Origin: JAPKYZ01 sp033763835
GTDB lineage: Bacteria > Acidobacteriota > Terriglobia > Bryobacterales > Bryobacteraceae
DNA: 64,000 bases
NCBI GenBank assembly: GCA_033763835.1
Contig: JANRJS010000014.1
Span: 1 to 64,000 of the forward strand
Direction: 5' to 3'
Shown here: positions 35,627-44,045 of the stretch, piece after piece
Numbering within the stretch: position 1 is the stretch's first letter
Layout of the letters: the number at the start of each line of letters is the position of its first letter
Notes under the pieces: model-generated
The model's database searches: none
What the model was told of the DNA's origin: nothing
The model's input: the letters and a program-made list of their open reading frames with translations, nothing else
Translations under genes and position numbers: made by a program

Positions 35627-35918
35627 TTTCGGAACTTCTCGTCGGCTTCCTGCGAGTTGAGCCGGGGCCCGCCAAGCGACGGCGGGAAGCACTAGTGGCC
35701 GATGTAGTCCAACGGTCTCGCGTACTCGACTTCGACCTAGTATCGGCGAGGGTGCATGCTTCGTTAGTAGTAGCGCAGTTCGGCAAGGGACGGCCACTCG
35801 GTTCGAGCGACCTAATCATCGCCGCCACGCCATCGCCCACAACGCCCGAGTGCTTACCTGCGACCGGCGGAGTTTCCCCTACATCGACGGGCTTGAATTC
35901 GATCTAATTGCGGAATGA
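35627..35918 (+). pseudogene. broken VapC-type PIN-domain toxin
   Basis: Directly after the antitoxin the translation reads VISELLVGFLRVEPGPAKRR and ALVADVVQRSRVLDFDLVSARVHASLV, which is the middle of a PIN-domain toxin. The N-terminal part with the first catalytic Asp (about 40-50 residues) is missing, so a deletion has joined antitoxin and toxin. GSSDLIIAAT is then followed by a frame change near 35830: the other frame continues correctly as AIAHNARVLTCDRRSF and ends at TGA 35916-35918. Restoring one base would mend the C-terminus, but the N-terminus is gone. It should be inactive as a ribonuclease. Confidence 0.8.
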
Positions 35919-36883
35919 TCGTTTCGCTCTTGTTGCTGGCGCAAAGCCTCTACGAAGAGGATCCGTTCGCGACGAGGAAGCGCCGCGAGGAGAATTGGCG
36001 CGAGATGCAACGCGCGGCGCAAGCGATGGACGCGAATCGCGGATTGCTGCGGCAGCGCCTGGGCTATCCGCCGCCGCTCGCGAAGGTCGCGCCCGCGCCG
36101 CCGAAATGCGAGCGCATGGGCGAGGACCGGATCGCCACGTACGAGCGCTGCACGATCGCCGTCGCGCCGGGGCTCGAGTTGTATGGGCTGTATCTGGTGC
36201 CGCGCGGTCTAAAGGGCCGCGCTCCGCTGGTGATTTCAACGCACGGCGGAGGGGGGTTCCCGGAGATGGCGCTCTTCCGGAACGGCTCGAACTATCGGGA
36301 CATGATTCGCGGCGCGGCGCGCGAAGGTTACGTAGTGTGGGCGCCGCTGCTGGTGCAGTATCCGTTCGGCGACCGCGACCGGGGCACCGCCATTCCCGCC
36401 ACCGTGCGCAAGGATCTCGACGCGCAGTTTCGCGCCGCCGGGACAAGCCTGATGGGCGTCGAGGTGGCGAAGATCGCGCGTTCGCTCGATTCGCTGGCGT
36501 TGCGCGCCGAGCCCGACATGTCGCGCGTCGCGATGATCGGACTTTCCTACGGCGGCTTCACGACGCTCTACACAGCGGCGTTGGAACCTCGGATTCGAGT
36601 GGCGGTCGCTTCGTGCTCGTTCGACGATCGCGAGGCGGCGCCGGGAACGCCCGAGAGCGGCCCGCCGCGCGAGTTGCGATGGTCCGACGTGGCGAAGCTG
36701 ATCGCGCCTCGACCGTTGCAAGTCCAGTCGGGAGTCGCCGATAAATTGCTACCGATCGAGAGCGCCCGCGCCGCCGCCGCGAAGGTGGGCACGCCGGGAT
36801 TCGAGTTCGTCGAGTTCGACGGCGGACACGAATTCAATGGCGACCTTTGCTGGCGCTTCTTGCGGAAGCATCTCGCCCGCTAG
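35915..36883 (+). CDS. exported alpha/beta hydrolase (esterase-like)
   Basis: A 322-residue protein with a short hydrophobic N-terminus (MIVSLLLLAQ). It has an alpha/beta-hydrolase fold: oxyanion-type strand end STHGGGGFPE, nucleophile Ser211 in GLSYGG, acid Asp276 (GVADKLLP) and His305 (DGGHEF). The overall shape resembles acetyl-xylan esterase and dienelactone-hydrolase relatives, so a carbohydrate ester is a reasonable guess but not proven. Its ATG overlaps the old toxin stop as ATGA. It is convergent with the DUF1501 gene, overlapping by 4 bases. Confidence 0.8.
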   Translation: MIVSLLLLAQSLYEEDPFATRKRREENWREMQRAAQAMDANRGLLRQRLGYPPPLAKVAPAPPKCERMGEDRIATYERCTIAVAPGLELYGLYLVPRGLKGRAPLVISTHGGGGFPEMALFRNGSNYRDMIRGAAREGYVVWAPLLVQYPFGDRDRGTAIPATVRKDLDAQFRAAGTSLMGVEVAKIARSLDSLALRAEPDMSRVAMIGLSYGGFTTLYTAALEPRIRVAVASCSFDDREAAPGTPESGPPRELRWSDVAKLIAPRPLQVQSGVADKLLPIESARAAAAKVGTPGFEFVEFDGGHEFNGDLCWRFLRKHLAR

Positions 36884-38265
36884 CCCCAAAGCTCGTTGAC
36901 GGGGCCGTACAAATCGTCCTGGCCGTAGGGCACGTACTCGAACCCGCGCCCGAACGGATCGTCGTAGCGAATCGTGGTCCAATCGATGCCCATCGCCGAG
37001 TAGATTGTCGCTTCGATGTCCTCGGGACGAATGTCGCGATTGCGCGACCAGCCGGATTCGGCCGTCGCACCGCCGGTGGCGTCGGTGGAGCCGATCGCGC
37101 GGCCGCCCTTGACGCCCGCGCCGCCCATCACGCAGAACTGCTGCAAGTAGTGATCGCGACCGCCCGCCGCGGACAGCCGCCCCACGGTGCGTCCGAACTC
37201 ACCCGCCATCACGATCAGCGTCGAGTCGTAGAGGCCGCTCGATTTCAGGTCTTTGATGAGTTGCGAAACTCCGTTGTCGAGAGTCCGGGCGCGCGCCGGG
37301 AGCACCGCGTCGCCATAAATGTTCGTATGGTCGTCCCAGCCGCCGAACGTGATCTGGATATAGCGGGTACCCTGATCCGCTTTCAAGACTTTCTGCGCGA
37401 CCAGGCAGGCGTCGCCGAAATTCGTGTTGCCGTAAGGCTCGCGCTCGGCGGCGGAGTAGCGAAATGCGGAATCGACCACCGGGTTGTACATCAACCCGCG
37501 CGCGGCGTCGTAGAAATCGGCGTAATCGTCGGTAGCCTTCCCGAATGGCGAAATCTCGGGCTGCGCCAGCATCGAGTAGCGGTCTTTGAATCGCGCTTCG
37601 CCGTCGGCGTTCGAGGTGTTGCGGATGCCGTTTGCGTTCGGCAGCGTCTTGAACGGACCGTACGTTCCGGGCAAGTAGCCGGAACCGGCGGCGGAGTTCG
37701 AGTTCAGCGCAAGGAACGTCGGGAACACCTGGCTCGGCTTGCGTTCCGATTCTTTTTCGACGGCGACGATCGATCCGATATTCGGCGCGATATCGCCCAG
37801 CGCCGCGGTAGGATTGCGTCCGATCTGCGTCCAGGTCTGCGCGAGTCCGTGCACTAGCGCCCACGAACGCATGGAGCGCACAATGGCGTAATCGGGCAGC
37901 GCTTGCGAGAGCTTCGGCAGCAGACCCGTCGGCATCACCACGCCGCCGATCGTCTCCGGGGCGAAACTCGCGGGCGTGACGCCCGAAACATTTTTGAAGT
38001 CGAATGTATCGGTGTGGCTGGGCGCTCCGGTCAGCAGGATAAAGATGGTGTGGCGCGCCGTGCCCTTCGTTTTCATATTGAGCGACGTGATGTTCGCCGC
38101 CTGCGCGGGGCGCGCCCCAAACGAGCCGACAATGCCGGATCCCGCCACGCCCGCGCCGATCTTGAAGAAATTCCGGCGCGAGAGGTAGGGGCGTTGCAGC
38201 CAGTTGCGCCCGGCGACGCCGTAGCGCTTGACGAATTTGTCGAAACGGTCTTGTCCTTGCATCAC
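36880..38265 (-). CDS. DUF1501 protein with Tat signal
   Basis: A 461-residue protein of the DUF1501 family, related to sulfatase/alkaline-phosphatase-like folds. The N-terminus carries a twin-arginine signal (LSRRNFFKIGAG, about residues 28-40). Family blocks include ILLTGAPSHTDTFDFK, VVMPTGLLPKLSQ, DDHTNIYGD and VMAGEFGRTVGRLSAAGGRDHY. It is 7 bases downstream of the DUF1549/DUF1553 gene. This pairing is widespread in Planctomycetes and Acidobacteria, but its biochemical role is unknown; a periplasmic redox or polymer-degrading complex has been suggested by genome context. Confidence 0.88.
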   Translation of the reverse strand: MMQGQDRFDKFVKRYGVAGRNWLQRPYLSRRNFFKIGAGVAGSGIVGSFGARPAQAANITSLNMKTKGTARHTIFILLTGAPSHTDTFDFKNVSGVTPASFAPETIGGVVMPTGLLPKLSQALPDYAIVRSMRSWALVHGLAQTWTQIGRNPTAALGDIAPNIGSIVAVEKESERKPSQVFPTFLALNSNSAAGSGYLPGTYGPFKTLPNANGIRNTSNADGEARFKDRYSMLAQPEISPFGKATDDYADFYDAARGLMYNPVVDSAFRYSAAEREPYGNTNFGDACLVAQKVLKADQGTRYIQITFGGWDDHTNIYGDAVLPARARTLDNGVSQLIKDLKSSGLYDSTLIVMAGEFGRTVGRLSAAGGRDHYLQQFCVMGGAGVKGGRAIGSTDATGGATAESGWSRNRDIRPEDIEATIYSAMGIDWTTIRYDDPFGRGFEYVPYGQDDLYGPVNELWG

Positions 38266-38272
38266 GGCGCTC

Positions 38273-40246
38273 CTAGTAGTTGAAGACGAAATCGACCTTG
38301 TTGAACAAGGACCACAAGAGATCTTCCGCTTTGCTCTGCCGCGCGGCGAGACCCACGCTTTCTAGCGTCTTCACCGCCGCCGTGCGTTCCTCCGCGCTGG
38401 GCGCGCGCGAAAGCACGGCGAGATAGAGATGCTCGACGATCTGCGCGTTGTCGTTCGTCGCGAGCGCCGTGCGCAAGAGACTCGCGTTGGCGCCGGTACC
38501 CGAAGCGCGCACCCGCGTCATGACGAACGAATCGTTCATCAGGTTGAGCGCCTGCTGCACGCTGCCCTCGCGCGACCGCTCGTCCTCGTCGCGATTGCCC
38601 CGATAGAAGCTATCGAGAAACTGCGAGACGGCTCCATTCGCTCCATCGGGCGCCCCCGCCGGTTCGGGAAGCTGCATCGCGAAGCGAACGTCGCGAGTGC
38701 CCCGCGTCGTCGGATTGTCGCCCGAGTAGTCGCTGACCCGGTATGTCGGAAAGATGTTGCCGGCGACGGCGATCGAGTCGTGGATCTCCTCCGCCCAAAG
38801 CCGCCGCACCAACTTGCGCGCGAAGAGCGGTTCCCAAGCGACGTTCCAAGTACCTTCGTAGCGCGAGGAAAGCTGGTAGGCCTCGGAGTTCACGATCGTC
38901 CGCATCAGCCATTTCAGGTCGTAGCCGTTCTTCGCGAACTCCTCGGAGAGTTCCTTCAACAGACGCGGGTGCGAGGGTTGCAACGTCCACGGCGCGGGCG
39001 GCGGGTTATCGGGGTCCAGCCGCGCGAGATCGAATTGGTTCACCGGCTCGACCAGTCCGCGCGTGAAAAACTCGGCCCAGAGATAGTTCACCGCGGCGCG
39101 CGCGAACTGCGGATCGGCGGTCACTTCGCGGGCGAGCGACACGCGATAGGGCTCGCCGCTCGCGGGTCGCCGGTCGCTAAAGATGTAACGCGGCGGGACG
39201 GTGCGCGCTCCGTTGGCCAGTGGCACGCGCGCGGGCCGGTTGCCGGTGGTCGTGTTCAGTGTGTAATCGTTTCGGCCCACGTCGGCCAGGCCCCAGTAGC
39301 TAATCACGTTGCCAGTGGTGACGCCGACCCGGGTCACGTTGGTGCGCGACAGGAAACTCGCCAGTTCCCACGCCTCGTAGCGGCGCGCCGTCTTGCCCCA
39401 CAGGCTGAGCGTGTCGAGGTGCCCGCGCCCGTCGTGGCACAGCACGCAGTTCAGATGGCCGAGCCCGAGAAACGTCTCGGCGACGGCGACGGTCTGCTGG
39501 TCGTAGATGTCCTGCGCGGGGCCTCCGGTGACGCGATAGCCCACCAGCCAGTTCAACTCGCCCTGCGTCCAGCTATTCGTACCGGCGGCGGAAATCAGTT
39601 CGCTCGCCATCTGGTTGTACGGTTTGTTCTTCTCGACGGATTCCTTGATCCAGTTGTAAAAGGCGTTGCGGCCCTGCTCGTACCGAGTGATGTTCTGGTT
39701 GCGCTGCGTGTTCTTGAACAGGTCGCCGAAGTACATCGTCCACTTGTCGACGTAGGCGGACGAGACCAGCAACTCTTCGACATAGCGCGCGCGTTTGTCG
39801 GTGGCGGGGTCGTTCAGAAAGGCGATGGTCCGCTCGCGGGTAGGGATGCGGCCGGTGAGGTCGAGCGAGACACGCCGTAGGAACTCGGCGTCGGTGGTTT
39901 TCGCCGCCGGACGGACGCTTTGCCGTTCCAGTTCGGCGAAAATGTGCCGGTCGATGAGGTTGCTGTAGCTCGACGAAGCCGCCGCGCGGGTGGATTTCGA
40001 CGGTCCGGCCGGCGAAAGCTGCAGGGCCACTTCTTCGGTGATGCGGGATCGCCAAGCTGCGTCGCGTTTCCGCCGCTCCTCCCGCGCCCGGGTATCGGGC
40101 CGGAAGTTCTCGCAGTCCGCGTGCTCCACCGCGATCTCGTCGGCCGCTTCTTCCCGCCCGCGCGCCGCGTCCTGCGCCAGCATGACCATGCCGGATAACG
40201 CTCCGGCGGCGAAACACAAAAGTCTCCGATAACCCGTCATATTCAT
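38273..40246 (-). CDS. DUF1549/DUF1553 protein with a c-type haem motif
   Basis: A 657-residue exported protein. DUF1549 covers about residues 95-270 (EFLRRVSLDLTGRIPT, VDKWTMYFGDLF) and DUF1553 about 370-640 (LAREVTADPQFARAAVNYLWAEFF, DLKWLMRTIVNSEAYQLSSRY). Between them CVLCH at 267-271 followed by DGRGH is a single c-type haem attachment motif, so this member probably carries haem. The N-terminus has a signal-like hydrophobic stretch. It is the first gene of a two-gene operon with DUF1501. The function of the pair is not established. Confidence 0.87.
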   Translation of the reverse strand: MNMTGYRRLLCFAAGALSGMVMLAQDAARGREEAADEIAVEHADCENFRPDTRAREERRKRDAAWRSRITEEVALQLSPAGPSKSTRAAASSSYSNLIDRHIFAELERQSVRPAAKTTDAEFLRRVSLDLTGRIPTRERTIAFLNDPATDKRARYVEELLVSSAYVDKWTMYFGDLFKNTQRNQNITRYEQGRNAFYNWIKESVEKNKPYNQMASELISAAGTNSWTQGELNWLVGYRVTGGPAQDIYDQQTVAVAETFLGLGHLNCVLCHDGRGHLDTLSLWGKTARRYEAWELASFLSRTNVTRVGVTTGNVISYWGLADVGRNDYTLNTTTGNRPARVPLANGARTVPPRYIFSDRRPASGEPYRVSLAREVTADPQFARAAVNYLWAEFFTRGLVEPVNQFDLARLDPDNPPPAPWTLQPSHPRLLKELSEEFAKNGYDLKWLMRTIVNSEAYQLSSRYEGTWNVAWEPLFARKLVRRLWAEEIHDSIAVAGNIFPTYRVSDYSGDNPTTRGTRDVRFAMQLPEPAGAPDGANGAVSQFLDSFYRGNRDEDERSREGSVQQALNLMNDSFVMTRVRASGTGANASLLRTALATNDNAQIVEHLYLAVLSRAPSAEERTAAVKTLESVGLAARQSKAEDLLWSLFNKVDFVFNY

Positions 40247-40439
40247 CCCCGCTATGACTGTCTCCGCTGCCCTTACGAACAGCTTAGCGGTGGAAACCCG
40301 CGTTCGTACCTCGGAGTTTTGCGAACTAGGAGAAATTTCCCGGCTGGGCGGGAAGAATGCCTGAGCCCTCGCGGAGCGTCATTGAACTTCGTGACGGGCA
40401 AGACATCGATCCAGTATTGTGAGTGTAGGGTTTACGGTA

Positions 40440-40667
40440 ATGGAAGTCCATTTCACCCAGGAGCAGGAAGCGCAACTTGAACGGATCGCGAGCCGGGATG
40501 GGAAAAACGGCGCGGGCGAGTTGCTCAAGGATGCCGGGTTGCGGCTTCTCGAAGAAGAGGCGAGATTCCGTGCCGCTGTCCTGGAAGGAAAGGTCTACGC
40601 CGACCGAGGCCTGTTTATCGAAGAAGAAGAGATGGACGCCCGGGTTGAACAAATGCTTCGTTCCTAA
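40440..40667 (+). CDS. antitoxin-like protein of the ParD/CopG type
   Basis: A 75-residue protein: MEVHFTQEQEAQLERIA, a helix with GELLKDAGLRLLEEEARFRAAV and the tail DRGLFIEEEEMDARVEQMLRS. This set is typical of antitoxins paired with ParE-like toxins. ATG 40440 is preferred over an upstream in-frame start at 40419 because family members begin at MEV. The stop overlaps the start of the toxin remnant as TAATG. The 193 bases upstream (40247-40439) hold no other convincing gene. Confidence 0.75.
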   Translation: MEVHFTQEQEAQLERIASRDGKNGAGELLKDAGLRLLEEEARFRAAVLEGKVYADRGLFIEEEEMDARVEQMLRS

Positions 40668-40786
40668 TGCGGATCCGCTGGACACCGCCCGCAGCCGCGG
40701 ATTTGCGGACCATTGACGACTACCTAATAAACGGCTCGACCATCGAGATTTGGCGAATCTACCATGCGGCCCAAAACCGTCCGTAG
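40667..40786 (+). pseudogene. internally deleted ParE-like toxin remnant
   Basis: The frame starting at the coupled ATG gives only 39 residues. The first 20 (MRIRWTPPAAADLRTIDDYL) are a normal ParE N-terminus and the last 19 (INGSTIEIWRIYHAAQNRP) are a normal ParE C-terminal strand; about 55 central residues are missing. The join is in frame. Both ends and the antitoxin overlap are preserved, so this is a clean internal deletion of a full toxin. It cannot fold as ParE and should be inactive. Confidence 0.75.
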
Positions 40787-40836
40787 GAGAGGTCGGACTT
40801 GAACCAAGAGGGAAACGTGAAACAATCTTGGCAACC

Positions 40837-42357
40837 ATGAACCCGACGCGCCGAAGCTTTCTCGCCTCGGCGGCCGCCGCGCCCCTTGTAAGCGCCCGGC
40901 CCGCCAACCGTCCCAACATCATCGTGATTCTCGCCGACGATCTGGGCTACGGCGATGTGAAGGCGTACAACCCGCAGTCGAAGATTCCCACGCCGAATCT
41001 GGACCGGCTTGCGGGCGAAGGCGTTCGGTTCACCGACGCGCACACGCCGTGCGGCGTTTGTTCGCCTACGCGCTACGGATTGCTCACCGGCCGTTACCCC
41101 TGGCGGGGCGACTTGAAACAGCAAGTGCTGTGGCCGTACGATCGCCCGCTGATCGAGCCTAACCGCCTGACTCTGCCCGCCATGCTCAAGAAGTCCGGCT
41201 ACCATACGGCGGCGTTCGGCAAATGGCACCTGGGTTGGGATTGGCAGACCGTCGATGGATCGAGGATCAATCCGGAGGTCCGCATCGGCGACCCGCAGCG
41301 TGAAAAACGGATCGCCTACGCGAAGAAAATTCAGTTCGATAAACCGGTGGTTGGGCCGACGGCGCGCGGGTTCGATTACTACTTCGGCGTCGATCTGCCC
41401 AACTTTCCGCCCTACGCGTTCATTGAGAACGACCGTCTCTTGACGCAGCCCACGGCGGAAAAACCCGATGCAATGTTCGGCTGGCCCGGTCCGATGACGC
41501 CCGGCTGGCGTCTCGAAAGCGTACTGCCTGAAATCACCAAGCGCGTGGTGAAGCACGTCGAGGACAAGTCGAAATCGGACGATCCCTTCTTCGTCTACTT
41601 CCCGATGACTTCGCCGCACACGCCCGTCGCGCCCGACACCGAGTTTCGCGGCAAGAGCCAGGCGGGCATTTACGGCGACTTTGTCTATCAGACCGATTGG
41701 AGCGTCGGCCAGGTGCTCGACGCGGTCCGGCGGTCGGGCAAGGCGAACGATACGCTCGTGATTTTCACCTCGGACAACGGTCCCGAAAATCTCACGTACC
41801 CGCTGCAGCCCGAGTTCGGGCATCTCAGCCAAGGTCCGCTGCGCGGCGCGAAGCGGATGTTATGGGAAGGCGGCCATCGGGTTCCATTTCTCGCTTGGGG
41901 ACCGGGCCGCGTGCCGGCGGGCAAAGTCGAGAACGAAATCGTGTGCCTCACCGACGTGATGGCGACCGTCGCGAATCTAACCGGTAACAAGCTGCCGAAC
42001 GACGCGGGCGAGGACAGCTACGACATCGGCTCGGCGCTCTTCGGCAAACGGCGCGATCGGCCGATCCGCGAAGCGACGGTCCACCATTCGATGAACGATC
42101 AATACGGACTGCGGCAAGGCGATTGGGTGTTCATCGATTCCCCCGATTCCTCGCACGGCGCGGCGGAACCGCAATGGTGGCGCGACAAGTACGATGTGCA
42201 GAAGCATGCGGAACCGGCCGAGTTGTTCAACTTGAAGGAAGATTTGCGGGAGACGAATAACCGGTTCAAGGCCGAACCGGCCCGGGCCAAGGCGATGAAG
42301 GAACTGCTCGAGAAGTATAAGAAGGATGGGCGCAGCGTCCCCGCGCGGAAGCAATAG
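40837..42357 (+). CDS. Tat-exported sulfatase (formylglycine type)
   Basis: A 506-residue sulfatase. A twin-arginine signal (TRRSFLASAAAAPL) precedes the catalytic domain: metal Asp34-Asp35 in ILADDLGYGD, and the modification site Cys75 in CSPTR, where Cys is converted to formylglycine. YHTAAFGKWHLG and YFPMTSPHTP (metal and sulfate ligands) and FTSDNGPE follow. It removes sulfate from an ester, probably in a polysaccharide. ATG 40837 is chosen because the Tat motif follows at once. No sulfatase-maturating enzyme is in the window. Confidence 0.92.
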   Translation: MNPTRRSFLASAAAAPLVSARPANRPNIIVILADDLGYGDVKAYNPQSKIPTPNLDRLAGEGVRFTDAHTPCGVCSPTRYGLLTGRYPWRGDLKQQVLWPYDRPLIEPNRLTLPAMLKKSGYHTAAFGKWHLGWDWQTVDGSRINPEVRIGDPQREKRIAYAKKIQFDKPVVGPTARGFDYYFGVDLPNFPPYAFIENDRLLTQPTAEKPDAMFGWPGPMTPGWRLESVLPEITKRVVKHVEDKSKSDDPFFVYFPMTSPHTPVAPDTEFRGKSQAGIYGDFVYQTDWSVGQVLDAVRRSGKANDTLVIFTSDNGPENLTYPLQPEFGHLSQGPLRGAKRMLWEGGHRVPFLAWGPGRVPAGKVENEIVCLTDVMATVANLTGNKLPNDAGEDSYDIGSALFGKRRDRPIREATVHHSMNDQYGLRQGDWVFIDSPDSSHGAAEPQWWRDKYDVQKHAEPAELFNLKEDLRETNNRFKAEPARAKAMKELLEKYKKDGRSVPARKQ

Positions 42358-42363
42358 CGGATA

Positions 42364-42381
42364 GTTCTCAAAAATGAGAAC
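42364..42381. promoter_or_regulatory. palindromic operator upstream of higBA-like operon
   Basis: GTTCTCA-AAAA-TGAGAAC is a perfect 7-base inverted repeat, 13 bases before the toxin start. Its position and symmetry suit binding by the HigA-type antitoxin dimer, the usual autoregulator of such operons. Confidence 0.65.
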
Positions 42382-42394
42382 ATGATAGCGTCGT

Positions 42395-42766
42395 GTGCCG
42401 CAAACCGAAGTATTCTTCTATCGCGTCCCGGAAACCGGGTCCGTTCCACTTCTCAATTGGCTCGACGAGTTGCCGGTGAAGGTGCAGGCAAAGTGCATCG
42501 AGAGGATCGATCGGCTGGGACAACTAGGTCACGAACTTCGGCGGCCGGAAGCGGACTTTTTGAGAGATGGAATTTACGAGCTTCGAGCCAGCCACATTGG
42601 CGTGCATTATCGGTTGCTCTATTTCTTTGCGGGCAAGTCGATTGTGATTATTTCGCACGGTCTGACCAAAGAGAGTCGTGTGCCGCCCCGAGAGATCGAC
42701 CGGGCGGTTGAAAGGAAGAAAGAGGTTGAAACGAACTTCGGAAAGTTCACCTTCAAGCCGGAGTAA
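42395..42766 (+). CDS. HigB-like toxin (phage Gp49-like, RelE superfamily)
   Basis: A 123-residue protein of the Gp49/HigB family: TEVFFYRVPETGSVPLLNWL, KVQAKCIERIDRLGQLG, LRDGIYELRASHIGVHYRLLYFF and the helix KESRVPPREIDRAVERKKE. Such toxins cleave mRNA on the ribosome. Motifs and length are complete, so it is probably active. Toxin-first order is typical of HigBA. GTG start; it overlaps the antitoxin gene by 41 bases if that starts at TTG 42726. Confidence 0.85.
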   Translation: MPQTEVFFYRVPETGSVPLLNWLDELPVKVQAKCIERIDRLGQLGHELRRPEADFLRDGIYELRASHIGVHYRLLYFFAGKSIVIISHGLTKESRVPPREIDRAVERKKEVETNFGKFTFKPE

Positions 42767-43091
42767 ACGCGGGTCGAAGAAACTCGATTCGAACGCATCC
42801 GCCTACCTCTACCGGCGATACATCGCCGGGGACACCGAACGGGAACTCGCGTACGAGGAGCAGGTTGTGAACGCGGAAATCGCCCGCAAGATTTACGACC
42901 TGCGCACCAAGGCCGGACTCAGCCAGCGCGAACTGGCGAAAAAAGTCGGGACTTCCGCATCCGCGATCTGCCGTCTCGAAGACGCCGACTACGAAGGGCA
43001 TTCGCTACTGATGCTAAAGCGAATCGCCGAGGCCCTTCAAAAGCGGGTCGAGATTCGTTTCGTTCCAGCAAAGAAGCTACGGGCCGCTTAG
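42726..43091 (+). CDS. HigA-like XRE-family antitoxin
   Basis: A 121-residue protein with a C-terminal Cro/cI helix-turn-helix (AGLSQRELAKKVGTSASAICRLEDADYEGHSL, about residues 60-92) and an N-terminal helical region that would bind the toxin. The open frame extends upstream to 42678, but TTG 42726 gives the expected MKRTSE-type start. It likely represses from the palindrome at 42364-42381. Confidence 0.83.
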   Translation: MKRTSESSPSSRSKRGSKKLDSNASAYLYRRYIAGDTERELAYEEQVVNAEIARKIYDLRTKAGLSQRELAKKVGTSASAICRLEDADYEGHSLLMLKRIAEALQKRVEIRFVPAKKLRAA

Positions 43092-43093
43092 AC

Positions 43094-44023
43094 CTACCGC
43101 CCCGTCGCGTAGCGCTCGTACTCTACCGCGACATTCGTGTCCTTCGAGTGGATCAGCACGCGGTAGCGGAACCGGGCGGATTTACCTGCGTCGATCGTGA
43201 AACTCCCATCCTGCGATTTGTCGTTCAGAAAATCGTGAAGCCCGAAAATGTTCGCGGCGAACAAGCCGTAGTCGCGGGCGTGCCAGCGCGTCGGCGCGCG
43301 GGGATTTTCGGGGTGATCGAAGATCGCAATCCCTAGCTCTTCGCCTTCGAGCGTCCCGGTGTAATCCACCCAAGGGAACGGCTTGCCCCACACGTTCTTC
43401 ATGCCCTCGGCGCCGGTCGAGGAGCGCATGCGCCCGCCCTTCTTCTCCATCAACTCGTCGCGCAGCCGAATGGCGAACGTGCCCTCTTTCGTGTCGCCGA
43501 ACACTACTTTTTGCTTTGCCGCAAGCTCGATATCGAAGTCGATCCACCGCAGCCGGTCCTGGTGGCCGGCGAAGGTCATCGTGCGATTCTCGGTCAACAA
43601 TTCGGAATTGTCGCCGCCGCTCCACTCGAAGCTCGCGAACAAGTTAAGGTCCGGCCGAACCGTCATTCGCCGCATGCGAATCTTGCCCGCGCCTTTGCCG
43701 ACGCTGCGGGACGTGGGTTCGTTCATCCAAAAGTCCCAGCCGTTAACGTCGCCGTGCGTAAACCAGATGCCCCGATGGTGCGGATGGTCCGTAGTTTCGC
43801 CCTCCACCTTCTCCATCGGATAGCGCCGCGTCACCACCTTGCCCGACGCGGATCGCACCGGGTGCAGGAACGGCTTCGGCACGCCGTTCGCGTGGAAGGT
43901 GGTGAACGGCTTATGGTCCACCGAAACTTCCGCGTTGCCGTCGGTCACCGTAATCGAAACGGCCTGGCCCCAGACCGGAGCCGCGCAAAGCGCGCTTAAC
44001 CACAACATCCCGGCAAACTTCAT
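43094..44023 (-). CDS. secreted DUF6807 (PmoA-like annotated) protein
   Basis: A 309-residue protein with a signal peptide (LSALCAAPVWGQ). The body matches the DUF6807 family, often labelled 'methane oxygenase PmoA' in databases although it is not the copper monooxygenase: blocks VTRRYPMEKVEGETTDHPHHRG, WFTHGDVNGWDFW and FDHPENPRAPTRWH. Its His-rich motif HPHHRG suggests metal or substrate binding; the activity is unproven and may relate to carbohydrate breakdown. ATG 44023 is chosen for the signal peptide. It is divergent from the second Oar receptor with only 22 bases between starts. Confidence 0.82.
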   Translation of the reverse strand: MKFAGMLWLSALCAAPVWGQAVSITVTDGNAEVSVDHKPFTTFHANGVPKPFLHPVRSASGKVVTRRYPMEKVEGETTDHPHHRGIWFTHGDVNGWDFWMNEPTSRSVGKGAGKIRMRRMTVRPDLNLFASFEWSGGDNSELLTENRTMTFAGHQDRLRWIDFDIELAAKQKVVFGDTKEGTFAIRLRDELMEKKGGRMRSSTGAEGMKNVWGKPFPWVDYTGTLEGEELGIAIFDHPENPRAPTRWHARDYGLFAANIFGLHDFLNDKSQDGSFTIDAGKSARFRYRVLIHSKDTNVAVEYERYATGR

Positions 44024-44045
44024 GCGTCGATGATACGCTTCCAGC

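Noticed and set aside
40326..40922. Minus-strand open frame of 198 codons opposite the antitoxin and sulfatase start
   Set aside because: It covers a recognisable antitoxin, the ParE remnant and the Tat signal on the other strand; its own translation shows no family features.
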